The notes under the pieces were generated by a model. The model worked only from the letters and a program-made list of their open reading frames with translations, ran no database searches and was not told the DNA's origin. The translations under genes were made by a program, and so were the position numbers. From the NCBI GenBank assembly GCA_902791475.1, contig CADAWC010000013.1, forward strand, positions 19,081 to 83,080: a DNA stretch of 64,000 nt, written 5' to 3'. This document shows positions 50,388-59,051 of this stretch, in pieces. The stretch is from Fibrobacter succinogenes (GTDB lineage: Bacteria > Fibrobacterota > Fibrobacteria > Fibrobacterales > Fibrobacteraceae). How positions within the stretch are numbered: position 1 is the stretch's first letter; the number at the start of each line of letters is the position of its first letter.

Positions 50388-52273
50388 TAGTCTAACTTAT
50401 ACTTGTCTTTCGCGGCTTCGAGTTCGGCACTTGCCTTTTCCCAGGCAGCGTAAAGTTCTTCGGTCAGCTTCTTGTTTTCGTCCATGTCTTTTGCGATGGA
50501 CGTAATCGCATTGCCGTCGCCAGATTCCGAAGCAGCCACAAGCTTTGCTTCAAGTTCGCCGCCGAGAGCTTCAGCCTTCGCGATTTCTGCTTCGAGGCGC
50601 GCGGTCTCTTTTTCGAGCGGCTTTATGACCTTGCTGCGTTCGGCAATATAGTCTGCTCGCGCCCTGCGGTCTTCCTTGGTGCGCGGCGTCGAACTCACGG
50701 GCTTGTCGTCCGTGACGTCGATATTCGAGACCTTGATGTTTGCGGAGTTCGCGCCACCCGGCTTCTTTTCAGAAGCCCAGCCAACCTTTTCAAGGAAGTC
50801 CGCGTAAGTGCCTTCGAAGATACGGCACTTACCACCGTCGAAGACGATGAGGCGCGTCGCAAAAGCGTGCAGCAATTCTTCGTCATGCGTCACGACAAGC
50901 GCGGTGCCATCGTAATCTTCGAGTGCATCAATCAAGCTCTCGATGCTTTCCATGTCCAAGTGGTTCGTCGGTTCGTCAAGCAAGAGCATGTTGCTTTCGT
51001 TCGCCAAAATCTTGCCTAACAGCACACGGCTGCGTTCACCACCCGAAAGCACCTTGACCTTCTTCATGGCAGTGTCGCCGCTGAACATCATCACGCCCGC
51101 GAGGCTACGCGCACGGCTCTTCTGCGACACATCCGCAATCGCACTTGCAATTTCTTCTTCGACCGTATTTTCAAGATTCAGACGGTTGATATTCGTCTGT
51201 CCAAAGTAATTTATCTTGAGGTTCGGATTGTAATTGATTGTACCCTGGGTCGGTTCAAATTCTTTCGCAATCAAGTTCAAGAGCGTCGTTTTACCGCGAC
51301 CGTTCGGGCCGATAATCGCAATGCGGTCACCCTTGAACACTTCCATCTCGAGGTCGCTAATCAGCTCCGGACCGTAGCCGTTTTCGTTCTTGTACGCAAA
51401 GTGCAGCCCGTGAATCTGGAGCATGCGCTTGCCCGGGAATTCCGCGTTCTTAAAATTGAAATCCAGGTTGCGTTCGTGCGTGAGACGCTCGCCCGTCGCA
51501 AGCTTTGCCGCAGCCTTAATCTTTGACTGCACCATCGCAGCCTTTGCCGCCTTGTAACGGAAACGTTCGATGACACGCTCGAGCTGCTCCTTTTTGCGCT
51601 GCTCGTTTTCTTGCGTGCGCATTGCCACTTCTTCTTCTTCGGCAATCGTCTCGCGTAGCTTTTCTACAGTTCCCTTGACCTTGCGCATCTTGTGGCGGTG
51701 AATGCCCACCGTGTGCGTGCAGACCTCGTCCATAAAATGGTGGTCATGCGTAATCAAGAGCACTTCGCCCTTCCACGCGCGCAAAAAGCGACTGAGCCAG
51801 CGCATGGAAACAATGTCCAAATAGTTCGTCGGTTCATCGAGCAAAAGCATATCCGGTTCCGACGCCAAGACCTTCGCCAAATTCAGACGGATCTGGAAAC
51901 CGCCCGACAAAAGCATCGGGTCTTTCTGCATGCTCTCTTCGTCAAAGCCAAGACCAAAAAGAATCGCCTCGACCTTGTGTTCTTCGAGCCAGCCGTCCTC
52001 ATTTACCTTGAGCACGCTGCACGCTTCTTCGTGAACCGTCGGGTGCGTGAACTTGATGTGCTGCTGCAAATAGCCAATCGTATAGCCCTTCGGGATGTCG
52101 ATGTTACCGCCATCGAGACATTCCTGCCCAAGAATCATCTTGAAAAGGGTCGATTTGCCGCAACCGTTGCGACCTACAAGACCGACGCGTTCATGGTCGG
52201 CAACAAGCATGCTAGCGCCATCCAAAAGGACCTGCATGCCAAAAGACTTAGATACATTCTGAATTTGAATCAC
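50387..52273 (-). CDS. ABC-F ATPase, YheS/ABCF3 type
   Basis: A 628-residue cytoplasmic ABC-F protein with two ATPase domains: G-R-N-G-C-G-K-S, LSGGFQIR, LLLDEPTNYLD; then G-P-N-G-R-G-K-T, LSGGERSR, LLLDEPTNHLD. The linker (RTQENEQRKKEQLERVIERFRYKAAKAAMVQSK; cited by ends, about 215-247) matches the YheS type rather than Uup. The C-terminal coiled coil is Ala/Glu/Lys-rich. Acts as a ribosome-associated factor in known relatives. GTG start at 52273 aligns with the family's first residues, and a TATCTT element ends only 7 nt upstream, implying a leaderless transcript. Confidence 0.87.
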   Translation of the reverse strand: MIQIQNVSKSFGMQVLLDGASMLVADHERVGLVGRNGCGKSTLFKMILGQECLDGGNIDIPKGYTIGYLQQHIKFTHPTVHEEACSVLKVNEDGWLEEHKVEAILFGLGFDEESMQKDPMLLSGGFQIRLNLAKVLASEPDMLLLDEPTNYLDIVSMRWLSRFLRAWKGEVLLITHDHHFMDEVCTHTVGIHRHKMRKVKGTVEKLRETIAEEEEVAMRTQENEQRKKEQLERVIERFRYKAAKAAMVQSKIKAAAKLATGERLTHERNLDFNFKNAEFPGKRMLQIHGLHFAYKNENGYGPELISDLEMEVFKGDRIAIIGPNGRGKTTLLNLIAKEFEPTQGTINYNPNLKINYFGQTNINRLNLENTVEEEIASAIADVSQKSRARSLAGVMMFSGDTAMKKVKVLSGGERSRVLLGKILANESNMLLLDEPTNHLDMESIESLIDALEDYDGTALVVTHDEELLHAFATRLIVFDGGKCRIFEGTYADFLEKVGWASEKKPGGANSANIKVSNIDVTDDKPVSSTPRTKEDRRARADYIAERSKVIKPLEKETARLEAEIAKAEALGGELEAKLVAASESGDGNAITSIAKDMDENKKLTEELYAAWEKASAELEAAKDKYKLD

Positions 52274-52278
52274 GAACC

Positions 52279-52300
52279 CAAAGATAGATTTTTAAAAGGG
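52279..52300 (-). promoter_or_regulatory. Candidate promoter, leaderless
   Basis: Minus strand TTAAAAATCTATCTTTGGG; TATCTT at 52286-52281, 7 nt from the GTG start of the ABC-F gene. Confidence 0.45.
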
Positions 52301-52323
52301 AGAACTTAGATCTTAGAACTTAG
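52301..52323. repeat. Short AGAACTTAG repeat
   Basis: AGAACTTAGATCTTAGAACTTAG, two inverted/direct units without the GCGCC hairpin; between the ABC-F start and the stop of the next gene. Confidence 0.75.
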
Positions 52324-52343
52324 TCAATGTGATGAAATTTGCT

Positions 52344-53051
52344 TTATTTCAGCATTATCACTTTCTCTTGAATTTTTAAAATGGCGGGGAGCATCGGCGT
52401 TTGGATTATTCCCGAACGCACCCACCCTTGTTGCAAAACGCTACCATTCAAATCAAACAACGTATAAGCATCGTCACTTTTCACACCTTGCAAGTAAAAC
52501 CTATTCTTGCCGATTTTCAAAGCTCGGACACCAATCGATTTGATTTTAACCAACGGCAAAAACATTCTTGACGAATCAACTAACGAACAACAATTTGCCA
52601 TATCAGGTCCTATTAAATAGTAGGCACCCTCTTCTTCATTATAATACACCAAATCAATATCTTTACAACCAGACACATTCTTCATTTTATCGATTTCTTG
52701 AAGTAGGAAAACTTCTAACGAATCACGATTATTTTGAATCACTCCATATTTTTGCAAACGCATAAGTTCAGCAAAAAGAACTTCGCTAAACAGAGCCGTT
52801 CCAGGCGTGCCTTCGGCTACAGCACCTGTAGAAATATCCTTACAAATCTGATTTTCTCTTCTCACCTTTAAATAGGCTGCTTCATTTATATCTAAAGAAA
52901 AAACAACTGAATAATCCAACGGCGAATTATATTCAATAACATCACCCATTGCAACGCATAAAGCACGATACCTAGATGTTTCAAACTTAGGTAACCCAGC
53001 ATAAATAGAATCGCATATTTCATCGCCAATTTGCGACACATCGATCTTCAA
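52344..53051 (-). pseudogene. Remnant of an exported protein gene with sorting-type tail
   Basis: 235 codons open from a TTG; no ATG or Shine-Dalgarno fits the start, and the in-frame codons upstream (W-G-N-F-F-K-S) reach a TAA within 24 nt. The C-terminus (YTLFDLNGSVLQQGWVRSG... AILKIQEKVIMLK) looks like the sorting tail of exported Fibrobacter proteins, but the N-terminus (MKIDVSQIGDEICDSIYAG) has no signal peptide. The most likely reading is the 3' part of a larger exported protein whose 5' part was lost. AT-rich. A true TTG-started cytoplasmic protein is the alternative. Confidence 0.5.
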
Positions 53052-53112
53052 AGACTTGAAAAAATTACCCCATTAGCATCCATTCAAAATATTCTCAATA
53101 ACATATAATAAC

Positions 53113-53147
53113 AAAAAAAGCGACCCCCACGCAAATGGGAGCCGCTC
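53113..53147 (-). terminator. Terminator after the exported protein gene at 53168
   Basis: Minus strand GGAGCGGCTCCC...GGGGGTCGCTTTTTTT; stem about 53120-53147, seven A on the plus strand at 53113-53119. Confidence 0.8.
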
Positions 53148-53167
53148 CTAAACTCAATAGAGCGAGA

Positions 53168-54307
53168 TTACTTCCAGTCGAGAACTTCGCGGTTCCAGGA
53201 AACCGGAGAACCCGTCATGATCAATTTCTTATCAAAGCCGCTGCCATTGCTCATCTGCTTTGCAATAAAGCCAGACTTGTACATGGTAGCCTTCTTGCCG
53301 TCCTTGTTCTTGCCATCATAGACAATGTCAAATCCGACCCATCTGTAAAGAATAAAGCCGAAGAAGTTTCTGCGGTATTCCCAAGAGTCGCTCGTGATGA
53401 TGAGCTTCTTCACCTTGTAGCCCTTCACGAGAGCCTTGAGTTCCTTTTCAATCTTCGGACCCTTCCAGGTCTGCTTCGGGAGATCAGCCATCTTGACCGG
53501 AGTCGGGCCACGCTTGATAGCTTCCTGAACTTCTTCGATCGGAGACTTGCCCACGATTTCCTTGAAGTCAGTCACTTCAACTTCGTAGAACTTTTCCGGG
53601 AAAGCAACGCCCTTGTAAACACCCTGGTCGATATAGCCATATCCTTCCGGCACATAGAAGAACTTGCCACCCTTCTTGTAAACGAAAGCCATCGCAAAAG
53701 CGTTCTTGTCGTTGTACTTCATGATGGAGCCAAAGCGGTAAGCACGCACGAATTCGCTTTCACCCTGTTCCTTGTCAGACGGGCCAATCCAGCGGGACTT
53801 GAGATTTCTGATATCGTTGTCCTTCGTGATCATGTAGACTTCAGCCGGCAATTCGCCTTCGAGCATCGTCTTGGTGGTATCGTCGATTTTCTTCGGATCC
53901 CAGTCATACACGAGAGCCTTCGGGGTATTCGGGGTCGGGCCATCGACAACCGGCTTGCCAAAGCACTTCACGCACTTTGCAACATGGTCCTTCCAAAACA
54001 CGACATTGCTATCGGCGTCCCTGTAAAGCACGTCGTAGTTCAACACGTCCGGTTCGCGTTCTTCGGCAAGTTCATCCGTGTGAATGAACACCTTGATGAT
54101 GCCCTTTTCCTTGTTGTCCTTCCAGTGGTAGAAAATGCGTTCGAGGTAACGGTTCGAAATATCGGCGCCTACCGGGAGTTCGCTTCTAGCCATCGTCGGC
54201 TTGTCAGAAGCAGGGGCCAAAGCGGCATCGGCAGGTACATCATCCTGAGCATTCGCCATGGAGAAGGCGAAAAGTCCTGCTACAAGAGTCTTGAAGATCA
54301 GTTTCAT
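53168..54307 (-). CDS. Exported protein, unknown, well expressed
   Basis: A 379-residue exported protein. ATG 54307 (M-K-L-I-F-K-T-L) is chosen: it follows AAGG by 9 nt and opens the signal peptide (LVAGLFAFSMANA). The frame could extend 8 codons further. The mature protein is rich in Lys, Asp and aromatic residues, with ISNRYLERIFYHWKDN, a C-V-K-C pair and SDSWEYRRNFFGFILYRWVGFDIVYDGKNKDGK near the end. I recognise no family. Codon bias resembles that of ackA, which suggests high expression. Likely periplasmic or surface. Confidence 0.7.
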   Translation of the reverse strand: MKLIFKTLVAGLFAFSMANAQDDVPADAALAPASDKPTMARSELPVGADISNRYLERIFYHWKDNKEKGIIKVFIHTDELAEEREPDVLNYDVLYRDADSNVVFWKDHVAKCVKCFGKPVVDGPTPNTPKALVYDWDPKKIDDTTKTMLEGELPAEVYMITKDNDIRNLKSRWIGPSDKEQGESEFVRAYRFGSIMKYNDKNAFAMAFVYKKGGKFFYVPEGYGYIDQGVYKGVAFPEKFYEVEVTDFKEIVGKSPIEEVQEAIKRGPTPVKMADLPKQTWKGPKIEKELKALVKGYKVKKLIITSDSWEYRRNFFGFILYRWVGFDIVYDGKNKDGKKATMYKSGFIAKQMSNGSGFDKKLIMTGSPVSWNREVLDWK

Positions 54308-54645
54308 TTCATTCAACCTTGCGGGTTCCATGTGTTAGCGACATTCCTGGCGAACCCGCATTTGCCAAGAATGTGAAATTTTTCGAACAATGTAAAAACA
54401 AACGAAACATTTGTCAATAAATTATCACAAAATTAATACAAAAAACTTTATTTTTTCAACAATCTTCAACATCTATCAACACCCTTTGTAAATAAAATTC
54501 AGGCATAAAGAAAACCCCGCGTGTAACCCGTTAAGTTTCAAAGAGTTACTTTCCGCAAGGCCTATTCTTAAACTGTTGATAAAATGTTTATATACTTTTT
54601 CTAAGTTCTAACAACTAAGTTCTGCCAACTGCGCCATAGGCGCAT
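54308..54645. other. Intergenic region with hairpin/AGAACTTAG repeat
   Basis: 338 bp, no gene seen. The part near 54307 is AT-rich with TTGACAAATGTTTCGTTTG (about 54414-54396, minus), a possible promoter. The end holds CTAAGTTCTAACAACTAAGTTCTGCCAACT and the hairpin TGCGCC-ATA-GGCGCA (54630-54644), which touches the stop codon of the fibro-slime gene at 54646. Confidence 0.7.
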
Positions 54646-57600
54646 TTATTTCTTGCCGTGACGGCGAATGCCCAAAGTAAACGTTTCGTCGACACTCCCA
54701 GCCACATTACCATCCGAGAATATCTTGAACTTGAGCTTGGCGATATACACGCCCGTTCCGACCATGCGACCCTTATTGCTATGGCCATCCCACATCAAGA
54801 ATACGTTACCCGGATTATCCACGCAGTCTGTTCCAAAGACATCCTTGTCGCTACACAGCACTTCGCCCTTCAGCGAATTGACATAGTGCCCAAGGCTCGA
54901 GAAGTAGCTGATTTCCCACTTGATTTTCGCCTTCGAAAGCACAACTTCTCGTGGTTCATCCGAATTGAGCAACAGCGACTTGCCCACTTCACTCAAGTCA
55001 AACTTGATGAGTTCACCTGGGAGCCCACGCTCTGCAATGATATCCTTGAGCTCTTTCGAAACATCAACACGAACTGGAGCGACATCATCCTTATACGGCC
55101 ACTTGCCTTGAGGCCAATCCGCAGGATTGATACCCACAACGCCCGGAGTTTCCACATTCACACGCTGTTCACCTTCAATGCGGCGCCACGGATTATTCAC
55201 GTGCGGCGTATTGCCGTTCAAATCCTGCAACACACCCGGAATCAAGCGCACCATAAAGCCAACTTCTGGCAAAACCGTATTTTCCCTTTGCGCAAAGAGC
55301 ACATCGTAATAGTTGCTCTTCGATGTCGGCGTCACAGACAACACAGAGATTCTAGACGGGTCCACCAGTTCCCCGGACTTATCCTTAAATTCAAGGAACT
55401 GCATACCATTGAGCAAGTCGGCACGAGTAGCTTCGCTGATATAGACCGTCAACTTGTTGGCCGTTTCAGAAACAGGCTTTACAATAGGCTTATCCGTAAG
55501 AATTGCACCCATGCGGTCTTCAATGGCAAGCCCATCTAAGCTGAGCTGCGTCATTTGTCCAGTTTCCTTGTCCATATACGTGTAATGGTACCTGAAGGAT
55601 CCCTGATAAAGTTCCTTAGCGCCACCCGTAAACACCTTGTCTAACAAGCTGTCGCGATAAACAGCCAAGCTCTTTTCATCCTGCATCAGCAAGGTGACAT
55701 TCTGCGTTGTCGCAATCGTATTCCAATCGTCACTTCCAAAGGACCACGCCACTGTATCCGGGATAGTTTCTTCGAACGGCTTGTTAAACACAATAGCAAT
55801 ACTATCGAGCACACCATCGCCATTGCGATCATACGCTTCGCCAAGATTTGCAAACGGCACAGGCGGTTCCTTAAAGTGGATATTACCCCAAGAAATCACG
55901 TTTGCCACACTTTCACCCGAGATTTCAAAGCTCGCGTTCGTCACCGAGGAATCGCCAACAACATAGAACTTGACCGTTCCCGTCGAATCCGTAATGAGCT
56001 TATCCACTCTCTGCTTTTTCTCGTTCAAGAAGCTGATCGGGAATGCAGTCTTCAAATCGAGCACTGCAAAGCAGTCCTTGCAGAGGTTTGCGATGTAGAA
56101 CACGCCCACCTGCAATGGGATTGTATCCGGATACGCCACATGAGTCAAAAGCGTATCGTTTGCAGAACCATCAAACGGGAGTCCGCGCAAGCTAATGCCC
56201 GTCGGGTCAAACGCCTTGATTGAATCAGGACTGTTAAACACATCGATAAAAGCAATATCCGGAAGCGGGTATGCCGGCACCGAGAAGTACACTTCGCTAG
56301 ACTGCGTCATATCGCTTGCCAAGAAGAACTGCAACATGTAAGAGCCCGGCGCTAAAGAACGCTTGCGAACAATTTCCACCGTATCGATCACAAAGCCCGC
56401 CATATTCTCGTCAATGTTAATTCCGGCAATCGCGCCCGGCAAAATGTCCAAGCCTTCCGGCGGAATCCTTCCGTCATCGCCAAAGAGCACAAACGAGGAC
56501 TGAGCGGGCATCGTATCAATTTTCGACGTGCTAGAAACATCGCAGCTAATCGACTCATCCATCAGCAACTGCAAAATGGAGAACTTGATCGTTCCATCGG
56601 TCGTCTTTTCTTCGACCGGGTAATACGTCTTTTGCGTCTGCAAGTTGATGGACGTACGCATCTTGAAGTTCGAACCAGTCGCATTGCGTTCCGAGAAGAA
56701 AATGTGGAACGGGTATTCACGACCTTCGACAAGCTTTAACGAAGGATCGTTCTGTCCAATCGTATCCAAGTTCACGCCGCCTTCTACAGGGCTATGGCAA
56801 CCGCCGATATCCACGACAAGACGGTTGTTGATAAACACCCACACGTCATCATCGCCACGGAATTCAAAGTACTGGCCTTTCACGTACTTGAACTGTGCCG
56901 TAACCTTCATCGCAAAGCTGTAGTTGTGGCGGCATCCCTGAATGTTCCAGTCGAATTTCGGGTTCAGCACCGTCTTTGCCGAATCGAGGTACTGCAAGTC
57001 GTCAATCGGATAAAAACCCGGATTAATCGTATCGTTGCAATCGCCTTCTTCGTTCGTAAAGTCCGCCTGCCAAAAGCCTTCTTCATCCAGCGTAAGGCTA
57101 ATATCGCGACAGACACCATTTTTATATTCATTGCCAGCGGCATCCTTTGCGACCACCTGCGGGATAAACCACTTCTCGATTTCGTGCGCCGCAGAGCACT
57201 GAGCCCACGGATAAACAAGCGAGTCCACACGCGCCGGTGCGCCATTCACAAGCGTATCCTGCACCATGCCCGGCACATGTCCCGAACAAGTTTTAAATTC
57301 CGCAGCATCTCCATTCTGGTCAATGCCCATAACGGTCGTGAACGCATTACCGCCGTAAATACCGCCAAAGTCCACGTCAATGCTATCGGCATAAGATTCA
57401 CCGGCCCAGTCGAGAACAAGTGCCGAAATCTTGAGCGACGGGCAAATACCAAGAATTCCCGGATATTGCGTTGTATCGCTCGGCTCATAGCTATGTTTCG
57501 GGTTCGGATACACCCATACCGTATCGTTTTTCGCCATGACAGAATCTAGCGAAATCAGGGAATCTAGTACGTCTATTTCCGGAACAACACCCTTGCCACC

Positions 57601-58923
57601 GTAGCGTTCCATGCCAAAAGTCTGCTTAAAGTAAACGCGCCAATCGGTCGCATGCTTATAAACGGTACCCGTGTACCAGCCACAAGTATCCGTAAGCGGC
57701 CCCATCTTGATGACATCGCCAGTCGATTCAATCACCATGGACGGCGACTGATTTTCCCACGGGCTCTTAAGGCGAATAACCTTAGGCTCTGGCGGGTAAA
57801 ACACCAAATCCAGAGTTTCTAGCGAAGTCGAGGTGTACATCCAGGTTTCATAAATTCCGGTCGGGAAAAGTTCGCTTGCACGCGGGCGGGATGCTTCCGG
57901 GAAATACGGATGCTGCGGCCAGTCATTCTTGCCACGCAGAATCTGGACAAATGTCCCTGCCGAATTCCACTGCGAAGACCCCACAAGCGTATCAGCAAAA
58001 TCGATATGGCGCCAATACTTGTATTCACCTTCGGTGCTGAGTCCCGTCGGTTCATTCAAAATGTTATTATCAATCTTGATAAAGAACGTGCTATCGCGGA
58101 AAGTCGTGTTCGTACGCCACGGATGGTAAATATGCAGCCTGCGAGTAGGGTCAAAGCATTCGCCCGGCGTTCCAAGTTCAGTTGCAGCCACAGGATTTGC
58201 CACTGTACCATCTACAAAGATCGTATCCTGCGTCAAAAGAACAGTCCCCAAGTCTACAAATGAGTCCCTATCCGCCGGCACAACATACCACGGGGCCTTG
58301 TAGCGAACAAAATAGGCGGTCAAAAGCGGGTTTGCCTGAACCATCGTAGGCGTCAGCGCCCCATAGAACCACCCACACTTACTCTTGTCCTCTTCATCAA
58401 AACGCATCAGCACGGAATCCGTGCCAAACACCATCTGCGGCAATACCTTGTTGCCCCATGGGCTCTTGAACCACACAATCTTGGACCCTGGAGCCATGAA
58501 AGACTTTCTAAAGGACTTGTCCGTTACATCCGTATAAAGCCAAATTTCCGTTTCGCTACCGAAAAATGCGGACATTCTCGTTTTTCCGCCCTCTTTCCAC
58601 GAAACGCAATTGTTGTTATTGTAATTATAGTCGTCAGTGTTGGGGCAAGCCTTAAACTCAAAGTCCTGCCAGTCCTGGAAATCAGCAATCGACTTGCCTT
58701 CCCAAGTGTAAACGTACCAGTTATCACCTTCGCTCTTCATCATTGTACGGGAGTTAGCGCCAAAACCCGGATTGTAATCCGTCACGCCACCGACAATATG
58801 CGGAGTATAACTTGAAGCCGTCGCGTCATCGCGATAAGGCGACTGTAAATGAATTGTCAAATCCGCCCACGCAGGGACTGCAAGCGTCAATGAGGCGGCA
58901 ATACCCAAACAACAGTGTTTCAT
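54646..58923 (-). CDS. Fibro-slime domain surface protein (1425 residues)
   Basis: A giant exported protein; signal peptide 1-20 (GIAASLTLAVPAWA). N-terminal half has repeated modules with the theme (R/V)-x-x-K-S-P-W-x-N ... C-G-W-(F/Y)-x-G: LQSPYRDD at about 24, WFKSPWGNK near 150, HIYHPWRTN near 262 and RLKSPWENQ near 383. The fibro-slime domain (about 500-765) is a PA14-like beta-barrel with F-E-F-R-G-D-D-D-V-W-V-F-I-N near 691 and the VDIGGCHSPVEGG loop. The C-terminal part ends in a FlgD/Ig-like domain (GTGVYIAKLKFKIFSDG). Fibro-slime proteins of F. succinogenes are known to be linked to cellulose binding. GAGGGTG precedes ATG. Confidence 0.9.
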   Translation of the reverse strand: MKHCCLGIAASLTLAVPAWADLTIHLQSPYRDDATASSYTPHIVGGVTDYNPGFGANSRTMMKSEGDNWYVYTWEGKSIADFQDWQDFEFKACPNTDDYNYNNNNCVSWKEGGKTRMSAFFGSETEIWLYTDVTDKSFRKSFMAPGSKIVWFKSPWGNKVLPQMVFGTDSVLMRFDEEDKSKCGWFYGALTPTMVQANPLLTAYFVRYKAPWYVVPADRDSFVDLGTVLLTQDTIFVDGTVANPVAATELGTPGECFDPTRRLHIYHPWRTNTTFRDSTFFIKIDNNILNEPTGLSTEGEYKYWRHIDFADTLVGSSQWNSAGTFVQILRGKNDWPQHPYFPEASRPRASELFPTGIYETWMYTSTSLETLDLVFYPPEPKVIRLKSPWENQSPSMVIESTGDVIKMGPLTDTCGWYTGTVYKHATDWRVYFKQTFGMERYGGKGVVPEIDVLDSLISLDSVMAKNDTVWVYPNPKHSYEPSDTTQYPGILGICPSLKISALVLDWAGESYADSIDVDFGGIYGGNAFTTVMGIDQNGDAAEFKTCSGHVPGMVQDTLVNGAPARVDSLVYPWAQCSAAHEIEKWFIPQVVAKDAAGNEYKNGVCRDISLTLDEEGFWQADFTNEEGDCNDTINPGFYPIDDLQYLDSAKTVLNPKFDWNIQGCRHNYSFAMKVTAQFKYVKGQYFEFRGDDDVWVFINNRLVVDIGGCHSPVEGGVNLDTIGQNDPSLKLVEGREYPFHIFFSERNATGSNFKMRTSINLQTQKTYYPVEEKTTDGTIKFSILQLLMDESISCDVSSTSKIDTMPAQSSFVLFGDDGRIPPEGLDILPGAIAGINIDENMAGFVIDTVEIVRKRSLAPGSYMLQFFLASDMTQSSEVYFSVPAYPLPDIAFIDVFNSPDSIKAFDPTGISLRGLPFDGSANDTLLTHVAYPDTIPLQVGVFYIANLCKDCFAVLDLKTAFPISFLNEKKQRVDKLITDSTGTVKFYVVGDSSVTNASFEISGESVANVISWGNIHFKEPPVPFANLGEAYDRNGDGVLDSIAIVFNKPFEETIPDTVAWSFGSDDWNTIATTQNVTLLMQDEKSLAVYRDSLLDKVFTGGAKELYQGSFRYHYTYMDKETGQMTQLSLDGLAIEDRMGAILTDKPIVKPVSETANKLTVYISEATRADLLNGMQFLEFKDKSGELVDPSRISVLSVTPTSKSNYYDVLFAQRENTVLPEVGFMVRLIPGVLQDLNGNTPHVNNPWRRIEGEQRVNVETPGVVGINPADWPQGKWPYKDDVAPVRVDVSKELKDIIAERGLPGELIKFDLSEVGKSLLLNSDEPREVVLSKAKIKWEISYFSSLGHYVNSLKGEVLCSDKDVFGTDCVDNPGNVFLMWDGHSNKGRMVGTGVYIAKLKFKIFSDGNVAGSVDETFTLGIRRHGKK

Positions 58924-59002
58924 TCAACACCCTCTTTATTCTTCCCACACTTTAATCAAAAGATATATTCAATTATCAAAAATTCAAAACGCTATAAGGA
59001 AA

Positions 59003-59037
59003 AAAAAGCAAAAAAGCCCCGCTCTTTGAGCGGGGCT
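59003..59037 (-). terminator. Terminator of the second fibro-slime gene
   Basis: Perfect AGCCCCGCTC-TTT-GAGCGGGGCT (59015-59037) with an A-rich run on the plus side. Confidence 0.9.
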
Positions 59038-59051
59038 GTCTTTAAAACAAC

